Assembly (NCBI RefSeq): GCF_014651955.1
Contig: NZ_BMXW01000013.1
Coordinates: forward strand, 484 to 64,483
Direction of reading: 5' to 3'
Length of the DNA stretch: 64,000 bases
From: Shewanella fodinae
Lineage (GTDB): Bacteria > Pseudomonadota > Gammaproteobacteria > Enterobacterales > Shewanellaceae
Shown here: one piece after another, positions 44,939 through 53,659 of the stretch
How positions within the stretch are numbered: the stretch's first letter is position 1
Layout of the letters: each line of letters starts with the position of its first letter
Made by a program: the position numbers and the translations under genes
Notes under the pieces: model-generated
Database searches by the model: none
Told to the model about the DNA's origin: nothing
The model's input: only the letters and a program-made list of their open reading frames with translations

Positions 44939-45996
44939 TGAAAATCCTCGACTGGTATATTGCCCGTGCGCTGCTGAGTTCTTCTGCACTATGCCTGCTT
45001 ATCCTGACCGGGTTGTCCGGCATCATCAAATGGGTTGATCAACTGCGTTTGGTCGGAAAAGGCACTTATAGCATGATGGATGCTGCCGTCTATGTGCTGT
45101 ATCTGGTTCCCCGAGATATTGAAACCTTTTTCCCGATGGCGGTGCTGTTAGGTGCGCTTATCGGCATGGGCATGCTGGCGTCTAACTCAGAACTGGTGGT
45201 CATGCAGGCATCGGGATTGTCGCGGTTACAGATTACCCTGTCCGTAATGAAAACCGCCATACCGCTAATGTTATTGGTGATGGCGCTTGGGGAATGGGGC
45301 GCGCCAGTGGCGCAGATGAAAGCCAGTGAATTAAAAGCCACTAAAATTTCCGGTGGTAATCTGATTAAGTCACACCGTGGGATCTGGGCCAGAGATGGCA
45401 ATCTATTCGTGAATATCGGACAGATAGAAACCATTGAACATCTCAGCAATGTCACCTTGTACGAATTTGATGACAACCAACGACTGCAGAGCGTGGTGCA
45501 TGCGGCCGACGCGTTTTATTCCCATGACTACTGGCGGCTGCAGGATGTGCGCCGTACCAGCATCAAGAATGAGCAGGTGGTGGTTAACAATCTGACGGAA
45601 GATCGTTGGCCTTCCAGCCTGACGCCTGACAAGCTCAGTGTGGTATCAGTTGATCCAGATTCACTGCCAATCAAAGGGTTAGCTGGATATATGGATTATC
45701 TGAAAGGGAATAACCAGGATGCCAGCCGCTATGAACTGGCATTGTGGCATAAATTGATGCAACCGGTGACAGTCGCTGTGATGATGTTGGTGGCGTTATC
45801 ATTTGTATTCGGGCCGTTACGTAATGTCACCATGGGGGCGCGGGTGCTGCTGGGTGTGGTTGCTGGGTTTGTGTTCCATATTAGTAATGAGATTTTCGGG
45901 CCGATGAGTATTGTCTACAACATGCCCGCGGTGGTGGGCGCGATTATGCCCAGTCTGCTGTTCACCGGTGCCGCCATCTACTACATGCGCAAATAA
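44935..45996 (+). CDS. lptG: LPS export permease LptG
   Basis: A 353-residue partner of LptF with the same layout: six helices and a periplasmic domain (about residues 130-255). It starts MMKILDWYIARALL after a GGAGGG site, overlapping the lptF stop (ATGA). The frame is open further up inside lptF, but the family begins here. Essential for LPS transport in most gram-negatives. Confidence 0.97.
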   Translation: MMKILDWYIARALLSSSALCLLILTGLSGIIKWVDQLRLVGKGTYSMMDAAVYVLYLVPRDIETFFPMAVLLGALIGMGMLASNSELVVMQASGLSRLQITLSVMKTAIPLMLLVMALGEWGAPVAQMKASELKATKISGGNLIKSHRGIWARDGNLFVNIGQIETIEHLSNVTLYEFDDNQRLQSVVHAADAFYSHDYWRLQDVRRTSIKNEQVVVNNLTEDRWPSSLTPDKLSVVSVDPDSLPIKGLAGYMDYLKGNNQDASRYELALWHKLMQPVTVAVMMLVALSFVFGPLRNVTMGARVLLGVVAGFVFHISNEIFGPMSIVYNMPAVVGAIMPSLLFTGAAIYYMRK

Positions 45997-46002
45997 CCAA
46001 GC

Positions 46003-46020
46003 GCCCTGCGTTGCGGGGCG
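46003..46020. terminator. Short hairpin between lptG and the RDD gene
   Basis: CGCCC / GGGCG with a short loop between convergent stops and almost no T run. Weak terminator. Confidence 0.4.
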
Positions 46021-46527
46021 TTAGCTTTTATGACGATGTGTTGGCAAAACCACCATTTCTGAGCGCGTCATTTGATCTTGTAACGCTAACTTTTGTTTGC
46101 TGAACAGCAACCACAGATTGCCAACCCCAAGTAATGACCAGCAGAATCTGGCGATGGCAGTGATAAGACTGAGGTTTTGTCCATTGAAATGCTGCACTCT
46201 TAGCCGCCATGCCTGCATCCCTAGGGTCTGACCGGCCCGGCTCCAGAAATAGCTATAAAAAGCTATTACTGCAAACCATAGCCAACATTGATACAAACCG
46301 TGGTAAAGCACATTTTGGCGCAGACTGTCTGCCAGCAGTGTTCCTGTAGGGATAATGATTAAGCCAGCCTTTTGGCACAAGGCAAACAATGCAAAACCAA
46401 TAATACCCGCCAAGATATATACCGCTATTGCTAACAGCAAATCGTAGGCGGTTGCCCCCAGCCGTCTGCCGATGCTAGCCCGCGGGAGATTGGCCAATTG
46501 ATAATCAGGTGTGTGTGCTATTGTCAT
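46021..46527 (-). CDS. RDD family membrane protein
   Basis: A 168-residue protein with three or four membrane helices. The N-terminal arginine-rich segment and first helix (ASIGRRLGATAYDLLLAIAVY), and the later GQTLGMQAWRLRVQHFNG, are RDD-family marks. Some RDD proteins act in sodium/proton exchange; the role here is unknown. It abuts the 81-residue gene at its start with no gap. Confidence 0.9.
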   Translation of the reverse strand: MTIAHTPDYQLANLPRASIGRRLGATAYDLLLAIAVYILAGIIGFALFALCQKAGLIIIPTGTLLADSLRQNVLYHGLYQCWLWFAVIAFYSYFWSRAGQTLGMQAWRLRVQHFNGQNLSLITAIARFCWSLLGVGNLWLLFSKQKLALQDQMTRSEMVVLPTHRHKS

Positions 46528-46773
46528 TCAGTCATCTGTTTTCAATAGCTTTACATTGGTAAAGCCCATACGGGCAAACTCGTGCAGTCGAAAGCTTTTC
46601 AGTGCCCCGCCACCTTTGGCGGTCATGGCTACTTGTTGCTCCATTCTCAGAAAGGCACTGATATCAACGCCTTCAGCGGCAGCTGCTGCTTCAAATATAT
46701 CGTGATATTGATCAAAGGCGAAATTGACGGTTTTCTGCTGGCCACGAAATTCGTAGCTTACCAATCTGGCCAT
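46528..46773 (-). CDS. Small conserved protein (DUF2960-like)
   Basis: An 81-residue soluble protein. The sequence resembles the short DUF2960 family of Vibrio and Shewanella as I remember it, with YHDIFEAAAAAEG, a central FLRMEQQVAMT and a C-terminal EFARMGFTNVK. It abuts the RDD gene on the same strand and lies 17 bp downstream of the DUF486 gene, so these form one operon. Function is unknown. Confidence 0.75.
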   Translation of the reverse strand: MARLVSYEFRGQQKTVNFAFDQYHDIFEAAAAAEGVDISAFLRMEQQVAMTAKGGGALKSFRLHEFARMGFTNVKLLKTDD

Positions 46774-46790
46774 AAGGACTCCTATAACGG

Positions 46791-47138
46791 TCAGAATTTA
46801 CTGCGAAAAATAAAGTATACCGCGCTGAGCAGACATAGCCCGGCCCAGAGATAATCCAGTTTCAGCGGTTCCCGCAAAAACCATACGGAAAAGGGGACGA
46901 AGATACTCAACGTGATCACTTCCTGCAGGATCTTCAGTTGGCCGACATTCATGACGGTGTAGCCAATGCGGTTAGCTGGTACTTGCAGCAAATATTCAAA
47001 CAGCGCTATGCCCCAACTGACCAGTGCGGCAATTATCCAAGGTTTTGTGCCTAGGGTTCGCAAATGACCATACCAAGCAAAGGTCATAAAAATATTGCTC
47101 AGGCATAGCAGGCCGATGGTGATAAGGGTTGGTTGCAT
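46791..47138 (-). CDS. DUF486 family membrane protein
   Basis: A 115-residue protein with four membrane helices, resembling half of a drug/metabolite-transporter fold. FMTFAWYGHL near the start and the central NRIGYTVMNVGQLKILQEV segment are DUF486 markers. It follows the GNAT gene end-to-start with no gap (47138/47139). A small transporter is possible; function is unknown. Confidence 0.9.
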   Translation of the reverse strand: MQPTLITIGLLCLSNIFMTFAWYGHLRTLGTKPWIIAALVSWGIALFEYLLQVPANRIGYTVMNVGQLKILQEVITLSIFVPFSVWFLREPLKLDYLWAGLCLLSAVYFIFRSKF

Positions 47139-47630
47139 TCAGGCATTCCGCGACAAAGAATAGAGCATATAGCAGGCATCATCGGTATAACTGGCGAGGG
47201 ATTTCTCGATGGTGCAGGGACGAAAGCCCAGCATCTGCCAGTAATCCGCCGCACCCTGCACCGCCACCAAAGATAACGTTGGCAGTTGTTGTTGCAGTGC
47301 AAACTGTACCAGACGGCGAAATGCCTGCGTGGCAAAACCATGACCGCGAGCCTCTGGACTGACCGCTATATCATGCAGATACAAGGTGTTGGCCGCTAAA
47401 CAGGGTTCAAGCATGCTGTAGAGCGCTGGTGGATTTCCTTCAAGCCAAGGGTGTGCAAGGCAGTACCCCTGAACTTGGTCATGCAGTTCCATCACGAAGC
47501 AACTATCTGGTGATAGTTGCCACTTGTTTTGCAGCACCGCTAAGGGTTCTGGTTCAATATCGTGGTAACTCTGTTGCTGTACTGTCGCAATTGCCGGCCA
47601 GTCGCCGGTTTTGATGGCACGAATAAGCAT
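47139..47630 (-). CDS. GNAT family N-acetyltransferase
   Basis: A 163-residue GNAT protein. The central strand YLHDIAVSPEARGHGFATQAF carries the acetyl-CoA loop (RGHGFA), and the C-terminal DYWQMLGFRPC is typical. The substrate is unknown. It is first in a tight operon with DUF486, the DUF2960-like gene and RDD, and lies 53 bp after the M32 gene on the same strand. Confidence 0.92.
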   Translation of the reverse strand: MLIRAIKTGDWPAIATVQQQSYHDIEPEPLAVLQNKWQLSPDSCFVMELHDQVQGYCLAHPWLEGNPPALYSMLEPCLAANTLYLHDIAVSPEARGHGFATQAFRRLVQFALQQQLPTLSLVAVQGAADYWQMLGFRPCTIEKSLASYTDDACYMLYSLSRNA

Positions 47631-47683
47631 GGTTCATCACCTGAGAAACGAGTGTCGTCAGTATACCAGTTTCTGCCGTTGGG

Positions 47684-49180
47684 TTAACTCAGATAACGCT
47701 GGCGCAGATGGCGGTGCAGATAGTCAGGATTGAGCGGCTCACCGGTCGCTTGCTGTACCAAGGTGTCAGTGTCGAGCAAAGAACCCTGTTGCCAGATATG
47801 TTGCTGTAACCAGCTAAGTACCTCGGGTAATCGGTCATTTTCTAGCAACACATCCAGCGAACCGAGTTGTTTTTCTAGGGCAAAGCGAAACTGGGCGGCA
47901 TACATGGCGCCGAGTGTGTAGCTTGGGAAATACCCGAATTCGCCCACTGCCCAGTGAATATCCTGCATACAGCCATCACGGTAGTTGTTCTTGGTACTGA
48001 TGCCAAGATACTGCAGCATTTGCTGATCCCAGAAATCCGGAAGGTCAGCCAAGTCGAGGCTACCATTGAGCAGCGCCTGCTCAGCCGCAAAGCGCAACAT
48101 GATATGGCAGGGATAAGTGACTTCATCGGCATCAACCCGAATATATCCTGGTTGTACCCGCAGGATCTGTTGATGCAGTTCCGCTGCCGAATCTCGACAG
48201 GAAAGGTGGCGCTTCAGCATCGGGTATAGCCGCTTGATAAACGCGGCACTGCCCGCCAACTGCATTTCAAAAAACAGGCTCTGGCTTTCATGGATCCCCA
48301 TAGAGCGCGCCAGTCCTGCGGGTTGGCCGCGCCAAGTGACGGGGAGCCCCTGCTCATAACTGGCATGTCCGGTTTCATGGATAATGCCCAATAGCGCCGG
48401 TAAAAAACTGTGTTCATTATAACGGGTGGTGAGACGCACATCTCCTGGAACACCGCCGCAGAACGGGTGGGCGCTGATATCCAATCGTCCCTGTTGAAAA
48501 TCAAATCCCAAAAACTGCATCACTTCTCTGCCCAAATCCTGCTGTCGTGACAGCGGATAGCGGATGTTGGTGTCCACGGGTTTAAGGGCGGGTTGACGCT
48601 CGCAGATTTGCTGAATGAGTGTCGGTAACCATTGGCTGAGGTGGTCAAAGATCTGCGTCAGCCTGGCGGCGGTCATTCCGGGTTCAAAGCGCGCCAGCAA
48701 CGCATCATAGGGCGTGATATTGCTAGCGGCGGCACGACTCTGTGCTTCTTCTTTAACCAACGCCAGCAATGGCTGAAGATTGTGCTTGAAACCCTGCCAG
48801 TCATTCGCTGGTCGCTGTTGGCGCCATTGATGTTCACAGCGATAAGCCGCAGCTGTCTTGGCTTGCACTATCTCTGCGGGTACACAATTGGCTTGATGCC
48901 ATTGCCACAACATTTCCCGCAGATTTGCCTGTTGTGCTTTGGAGAGCTGTGTCAGTTGTTGTTGCGCTTCAGCAAACCAATCAGTTAGCTCCGGGGCATT
49001 TTTCAGCTCATGAATATGGCGCGCCAGTTCTGCCATAGCCGCGGCGCGGTGGTCACTGCCGCCAGACGGCATCATCGTGGCCTGATCCCAGTCGCCCAAG
49101 GCGGCAAAATGTTCAAAATGGGAAATTTTCTGGAAATGGTCGCTGAGTTGCTGATAGGCGGTAACAGATTTGCGGCGCAT
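47684..49180 (-). CDS. M32 family metallocarboxypeptidase (Taq type)
   Basis: A 498-residue zinc carboxypeptidase. The HExxH motif is seen as HETGH (in GIIHETGHASYEQG), followed by the third ligand region GIHESQSLFFE, both hallmarks of M32. The enzyme removes C-terminal residues of broad type, not proline, in the cytosol. E. coli lacks it, while many marine bacteria have it. An in-frame Met at the start of the helical region is preceded by no other candidate. Confidence 0.95.
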   Translation of the reverse strand: MRRKSVTAYQQLSDHFQKISHFEHFAALGDWDQATMMPSGGSDHRAAAMAELARHIHELKNAPELTDWFAEAQQQLTQLSKAQQANLREMLWQWHQANCVPAEIVQAKTAAAYRCEHQWRQQRPANDWQGFKHNLQPLLALVKEEAQSRAAASNITPYDALLARFEPGMTAARLTQIFDHLSQWLPTLIQQICERQPALKPVDTNIRYPLSRQQDLGREVMQFLGFDFQQGRLDISAHPFCGGVPGDVRLTTRYNEHSFLPALLGIIHETGHASYEQGLPVTWRGQPAGLARSMGIHESQSLFFEMQLAGSAAFIKRLYPMLKRHLSCRDSAAELHQQILRVQPGYIRVDADEVTYPCHIMLRFAAEQALLNGSLDLADLPDFWDQQMLQYLGISTKNNYRDGCMQDIHWAVGEFGYFPSYTLGAMYAAQFRFALEKQLGSLDVLLENDRLPEVLSWLQQHIWQQGSLLDTDTLVQQATGEPLNPDYLHRHLRQRYLS

Positions 49181-49375
49181 GGCTTGACCTGATAAACACG
49201 GATATTGTTATCATGCTAGCGGGACAAGCGTGAGTCCTCAACTGCAACCGTTATATCATCTCTTATAGAGTCGCTGGCGGGCTGATGCGTCCAGGTCTAA
49301 AATTTTAGAGTGTCAGTTGAATGGATTAAGGATAGAGACATCTGCAGGAGGCGGATTGCCTCAAGGAGGAGCAAA

Positions 49376-49990
49376 GTGCTGGACTTCATTCTGGCCAATG
49401 ACAACCTGCCATATGTTGTTGCAGCAACTGTGGTAGTGATGTTAGCTGTTGTTGAGATAATGGCGCGGATTGCCGGTGGTAGCCTAGGGGTGTTGATGGA
49501 TGAACCGCCAGCGTTACAGCGACCGGCCACAGAATTTGCCGAAGCGCCGTCCCTTGCCTCATGGTTGGGTCTTAACCGTCTGCCCGTCTTACTCTGGTTT
49601 ATTTTCGCGCTGGTTTCGTTTGCCATCGGCGGCTTTCTGATAAATCTGTTGCTATGGTTATCGGCTGATACGCTGTTGCCGCAGGAAATTTCCGTATGGC
49701 TGGCATTTGCGCTTACCGCAGTGGTTTGTCATCTCCTAGGACGACAGCTTAACTGGCAAGCGGGGGCGGAAGAGGAGACTGATAATCTGTGCGGGAATAT
49801 AGGGATTATGACTTTGGGTAAAGCGATTAAGGGCAATCCAGCCGAAGCGTTAGTCCATGATGATCAACACCATATTCATTACGTGCTGGTAGAGCCTCAG
49901 GAAGAAAATATTGCATTTGAAGCTGGGACTCGTGTGCTGTTGTTGCAGCGGGAAGGTATGATCTGGCGCGCCATTCGTTTTGAGTCTTGA
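49376..49990 (+). CDS. YqiJ/DUF1449-like membrane protein with OB-fold tail
   Basis: A 204-residue protein with an N-terminal helix (about residues 10-32), two further helices (about 70-95 and 102-120), and a C-terminal OB-fold (about 135-203; GNIGIMTLGKAIKGNPAEA). This is the YqiJ pattern, which usually sits beside a flotillin (YqiK). No flotillin gene follows here; the next gene is convergent. The GTG at 49376 follows AAGGAGGAG and is preferred to the ATG at 49310. Confidence 0.82.
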   Translation: MLDFILANDNLPYVVAATVVVMLAVVEIMARIAGGSLGVLMDEPPALQRPATEFAEAPSLASWLGLNRLPVLLWFIFALVSFAIGGFLINLLLWLSADTLLPQEISVWLAFALTAVVCHLLGRQLNWQAGAEEETDNLCGNIGIMTLGKAIKGNPAEALVHDDQHHIHYVLVEPQEENIAFEAGTRVLLLQREGMIWRAIRFES

Positions 49991-50014
49991 GCGCGCCAGC
50001 GAACTGGCCGAGGT

Positions 50015-51310
50015 TTATTTCAGTTTTTTCTGCTGTTGATTGCCACCCACTTTGACTTTTACGCGGCGGCCTGACATCGATTTTTCTGCTGCAACTTGCT
50101 CCGTGGCACTGCTGGCGTCCGGCTTATGTTTACCAAAACGCCGACGCTGCAATTGCTTGAGTAACACATCACGATTACTCACTTCATAACCCGGCATCAT
50201 GATGCGTTTCAGGCGTTGGCCGATCAACTTTTCAATGTCGGCCAGAATGCGTTCCTCTTCGCGACTGACAAAGGAGATTGCCACACCGGTTTTTCCTGCC
50301 CGTCCAGTACGACCTATGCGATGAACATAATCTTCTGCCAGAAACGGCATGTCATAATTCACTACATAATCGAGGTCAGGAATATCTAGGCCACGAGCGG
50401 CGACTTCAGTCGATACCAGCACCCGAATTTTACCTTCAGTGAACTCTTTGAGTGAGCGACGGCGTTTGCCGTGCGCTTTTTCACTGTGTACAGCAGCCGT
50501 TGGGATACCATCTTGATTCAGTTCATCGGCCAGTTGATCGGCATCTTCACGGGTAGCCGAGAAGACCAGCACCTGATGCCAATTTTTACGGCCGATAAGC
50601 TCCGCCAATAACTCTCGCTTCCGGCGTTGTTCTACTGGGTAGACCACCTGGCTGACGGTGGCGGCGGTGGTGTTCTGGCGATCGGCCGCCAGCACTTTCG
50701 GCCGCCGCAGGATCTGTTCGGCAAGCTGTTTCACGCCACCAGAAAACGTTGCTGAAAACATCAGCGTTTGCCGCTCTTTATTGGTGGCCTGCAGGATTTT
50801 CTGGATGTCTTTGATAAAACCCATGTCTAACATCCGGTCGGCTTCATCCAGTACCAGCACTTCAACCTGCGATAGATTGATATTGCCAGCTTGCAGGTGT
50901 TCCAGCAAGCGACCGGGCGTTGCCACGACCAGCTCCGCCCCTTGTCTCAATTTATTGGCTTGTCCGGTGGTTTTTACACCACCAAATAGTGACACAACTC
51001 GGGCATCAAGGTAGCGACTATATGCCTTGGCATTATCAGCGACTTGTGCCACCAGCTCGCGAGTAGGTGCCAAAATTAAGATACGAACGACACCCGGCTG
51101 CAATGCTGTGGGATTATCAATAATCCGCTGCAACAGCGGTAACACGAACGCAGCGGTTTTTCCGGTACCCGTTTGGGCGCTGGCCAACACATCCTGACCG
51201 CGACGGATAGGTGGGATTGCCAACTTTTGAATCGGGGTCATGTCCTCATAACCACATTCGCTTACGGCGCGAATGATCTCGGGGGCAAAACTGTAAGATT
51301 CAAATTTCAT
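50015..51310 (-). CDS. DEAD-box RNA helicase (RhlE-like)
   Basis: A 431-residue ATP-dependent RNA helicase. The Q motif (TPIQ), Walker A (AQTGTGKT), DEAD (LDEADRML), SAT (MFSATF) and the C-terminal motifs (RGLDIPDLD, HRIGRTGRAG) are all present. A basic, lysine-rich tail follows the core, likely for RNA binding. It is closest to RhlE/SrmB types; ribosome assembly or mRNA decay are likely. Convergent with the YqiJ-like gene. Confidence 0.94.
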   Translation of the reverse strand: MKFESYSFAPEIIRAVSECGYEDMTPIQKLAIPPIRRGQDVLASAQTGTGKTAAFVLPLLQRIIDNPTALQPGVVRILILAPTRELVAQVADNAKAYSRYLDARVVSLFGGVKTTGQANKLRQGAELVVATPGRLLEHLQAGNINLSQVEVLVLDEADRMLDMGFIKDIQKILQATNKERQTLMFSATFSGGVKQLAEQILRRPKVLAADRQNTTAATVSQVVYPVEQRRKRELLAELIGRKNWHQVLVFSATREDADQLADELNQDGIPTAAVHSEKAHGKRRRSLKEFTEGKIRVLVSTEVAARGLDIPDLDYVVNYDMPFLAEDYVHRIGRTGRAGKTGVAISFVSREEERILADIEKLIGQRLKRIMMPGYEVSNRDVLLKQLQRRRFGKHKPDASSATEQVAAEKSMSGRRVKVKVGGNQQQKKLK

Positions 51311-51462
51311 GTTACGCTTCCTGTGTTCAAGCTGTGGGGCCCAATTGCCTTTTGATACTGCCAGACAAAGGCGGCCGCGGAGTATAGCAAAAATCCATCA
51401 GACAGGAAATGCAAACCAGCATCGGCTTAGCCGTTGCTGATATCCGGGACAATTTAGGCATT

Positions 51463-51490
51463 AAAAAAGCCGCCAAGAGGCGGCCTTTTT
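51463..51490 (-). terminator. Terminator of dacA
   Basis: GCCGCC / GGCGGC with flanking A and T runs, just after the dacA stop on the minus strand. It ends the leuS-dacA run here. Confidence 0.88.
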
Positions 51491-51493
51491 CAC

Positions 51494-52726
51494 TTAGTTA
51501 AACCATCCGGAAAACATCTGTTTGAAGTAGTCGATCAGCTTGCTGAACCAGTTGCCTTCTTTGACTTCCTCTAGCGATACCAGCGGATATTGCGCGATGT
51601 CTTTGCCATTTAATTGGAAATACAGGCGACCCACAGTTTCGCCCTTGGCTATTGGGGCAACCAACTCTTTAGTTAGCTCGAAATTGGCCTTGAGGTTTTT
51701 AGCTTGACCACGGGCGATGGTGATGGGAGTGTCAGTGACCACGCCCAGACTAACGGTTGGCTTATCACCATACCAGATCTGCTGGGTAACAAAGCTGTCG
51801 CCTGCTTTATAGGGGGTCACGGTTTCAAAGAAACGGAAACCGAATTCAAGTAGCTTCTTGCTTTCTGCTTTACGGGCAGATTCGCTCTTGGTGCCCAATA
51901 CTACGGAAATCAGTCGCATACCGTCTTTGGTGGCAGAGGCTACCAGGTTATAACCGGCTTCTGAGGTATGACCAGTTTTTATGCCATCCACATTAAGGCT
52001 GTTATCCCATAACAGACCATTGCGGTTATATTGTTTTATTCCATTGTAAGTAAAAGATTTTTCATCATAAATCTTATACTCGTTGGGCACGTCACGGATC
52101 AGTGCTGCACCTAACAATGCTAAATCGTATGCGGTACTTTTATGGTTTTCACCATGTAAGCCATGGGCATTTTCAAAGTGGCTGTCTTTCATGCCCAACT
52201 GTTTGGCCCAGCTGTTCATCAGATCCACAAAGGCACCTTCAGTCCCGGCAATATGTTCCGCCATTGCTACACAAGCATCATTGCCTGACTGAATAATAAT
52301 GCCGCGGTTCAGATCGGAGACTTTGACCTGTTTGCCCACTTCAATGAACATCTTGGACGAGTCTGGGAAGTTTTTTGACCAGGCATTTTGAGAGATAGTG
52401 ACTTCATCATCGGGCGATATATTGCCGCGTTTTATTTCCTGCCCAATGACATAACTGGTCATCATTTTGGTTAGGCTGGCCGGATCGAGTTGCTCATGGG
52501 CGTTATTTTCTGCAATCACCTGACCGGAGTTGTAATCCATCAAAACGTAAGCTTTTGCTGCGACTTCAGGCGCATCAGGGATCACCATCGGCCTGGGCGC
52601 GGTTAACGCTGGCGAAGGATTATTAGGGATCGGCGTTGGAGATACCGGGTCAGCCAGCGCGCCTGCACAGACAACGCCAGTGAACATGAACAGTGCTGTT
52701 GCGGTTTTTTTTGCGAAATTCATCAT
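51494..52726 (-). CDS. dacA: D-alanyl-D-alanine carboxypeptidase (PBP5/6 type)
   Basis: A 410-residue penicillin-binding protein that trims the terminal D-Ala of peptidoglycan stem peptides. Signal peptide (about 1-25), catalytic SxxK as Ser84-Lys87 (SLTK), SGN (about residue 148) and KTG (in GIKTGHTSEAGYN), a second beta domain, and a C-terminal amphipathic anchor ending WFSKLIDYFKQMFSGWFN. It is last in the leuS-dacA run. In relatives it is followed by ybeD-lipB-lipA, which here lie 47 kb away. Confidence 0.98.
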   Translation of the reverse strand: MMNFAKKTATALFMFTGVVCAGALADPVSPTPIPNNPSPALTAPRPMVIPDAPEVAAKAYVLMDYNSGQVIAENNAHEQLDPASLTKMMTSYVIGQEIKRGNISPDDEVTISQNAWSKNFPDSSKMFIEVGKQVKVSDLNRGIIIQSGNDACVAMAEHIAGTEGAFVDLMNSWAKQLGMKDSHFENAHGLHGENHKSTAYDLALLGAALIRDVPNEYKIYDEKSFTYNGIKQYNRNGLLWDNSLNVDGIKTGHTSEAGYNLVASATKDGMRLISVVLGTKSESARKAESKKLLEFGFRFFETVTPYKAGDSFVTQQIWYGDKPTVSLGVVTDTPITIARGQAKNLKANFELTKELVAPIAKGETVGRLYFQLNGKDIAQYPLVSLEEVKEGNWFSKLIDYFKQMFSGWFN

Positions 52727-52840
52727 TGACTGGATACGTTTTTTTGGTTGGAGTGAAACTGCCTAAAGACAGCCAGTATATCATTTGTCGACCAGCGATA
52801 TCAGTGAAGGTTCCTTAATCTTATGAGAACCGCTCAAATA

Positions 52841-53659
52841 TCAACCACCCTTTGCACTTGCATCGCGTACCAGATAGCTCTGGGGATATCCGCCATTGCG
52901 AATAGTGTCCAGCATGCGGTTGGCCAGATCTTCGTTAGCCATTGGCCCTAACTGTAAGCGATACAGATTTTCGGCGGTGGTAACGCGACTTTGCAAGTTG
53001 AATTTCTGTTCCAGAACGGAGGCAAGCGACTGGAGTTTCTCTTTGGAGCTCGCTGCAACAATCTGGATGTAATACACCGCATTGTCACTATTAATGGCCG
53101 CAACCGCCTGATGTTCTGGACTGTCATTATAAATGACTTCCAGACGCACGGGTGCGGTGCCAGTCTTCAGCATATCCAGTTTATAAGCTGCGGCATAGGA
53201 CACATCGATAATCCGATTGGAATGAAACGGTCCTCGATCATTGATACGCACAATTACGCTCTTGTTGTTGTCCAGATTGGTGACTCGCACGTAACTTGGA
53301 ATTGGCAGCGTTTTATGGGCACCAGACATGGAATACATGTCATAGATTTCGCCATTGGAGGTGTTATGACCATGAAATTTTGAGGCATACCAAGAGGCCA
53401 GCCCTTCTTGAACAAAGCCTTTACCGGAGGGCAGTACCGCATAGGATTGGCCCAATACCTCGTAGTCTTTATTGCCTTGTTTGCTATAGGGTTCATAACG
53501 CGGCGTGGCGTCTTTGACCTGTGACAGGTCTGGGGGATTCTCCGGTGGTCGGTCGTGTTTCATGCTGTAACGGCCATCGTTACGATTTGCGGGCTCGCTG
53601 GCGCAACCGCCCAGTAACAGCAGAACACACAAAGGAAGCAACCAATTAATGCGTGGCAT
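52841..53659 (-). CDS. rlpA: Septal-ring lytic transglycosylase RlpA
   Basis: A 272-residue lipoprotein. Lipobox LLGGC (Cys19), a double-psi beta-barrel domain (about residues 85-175; ASWYASKFHGHNTSNGE) with a conserved DRGPF, and a C-terminal SPOR domain (about 193-268) that binds denuded glycan. In P. aeruginosa RlpA cleaves naked glycan strands in septa. It overlaps the mltB stop by 14 bp, so coupled translation is likely. Confidence 0.96.
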   Translation of the reverse strand: MPRINWLLPLCVLLLLGGCASEPANRNDGRYSMKHDRPPENPPDLSQVKDATPRYEPYSKQGNKDYEVLGQSYAVLPSGKGFVQEGLASWYASKFHGHNTSNGEIYDMYSMSGAHKTLPIPSYVRVTNLDNNKSVIVRINDRGPFHSNRIIDVSYAAAYKLDMLKTGTAPVRLEVIYNDSPEHQAVAAINSDNAVYYIQIVAASSKEKLQSLASVLEQKFNLQSRVTTAENLYRLQLGPMANEDLANRMLDTIRNGGYPQSYLVRDASAKGG

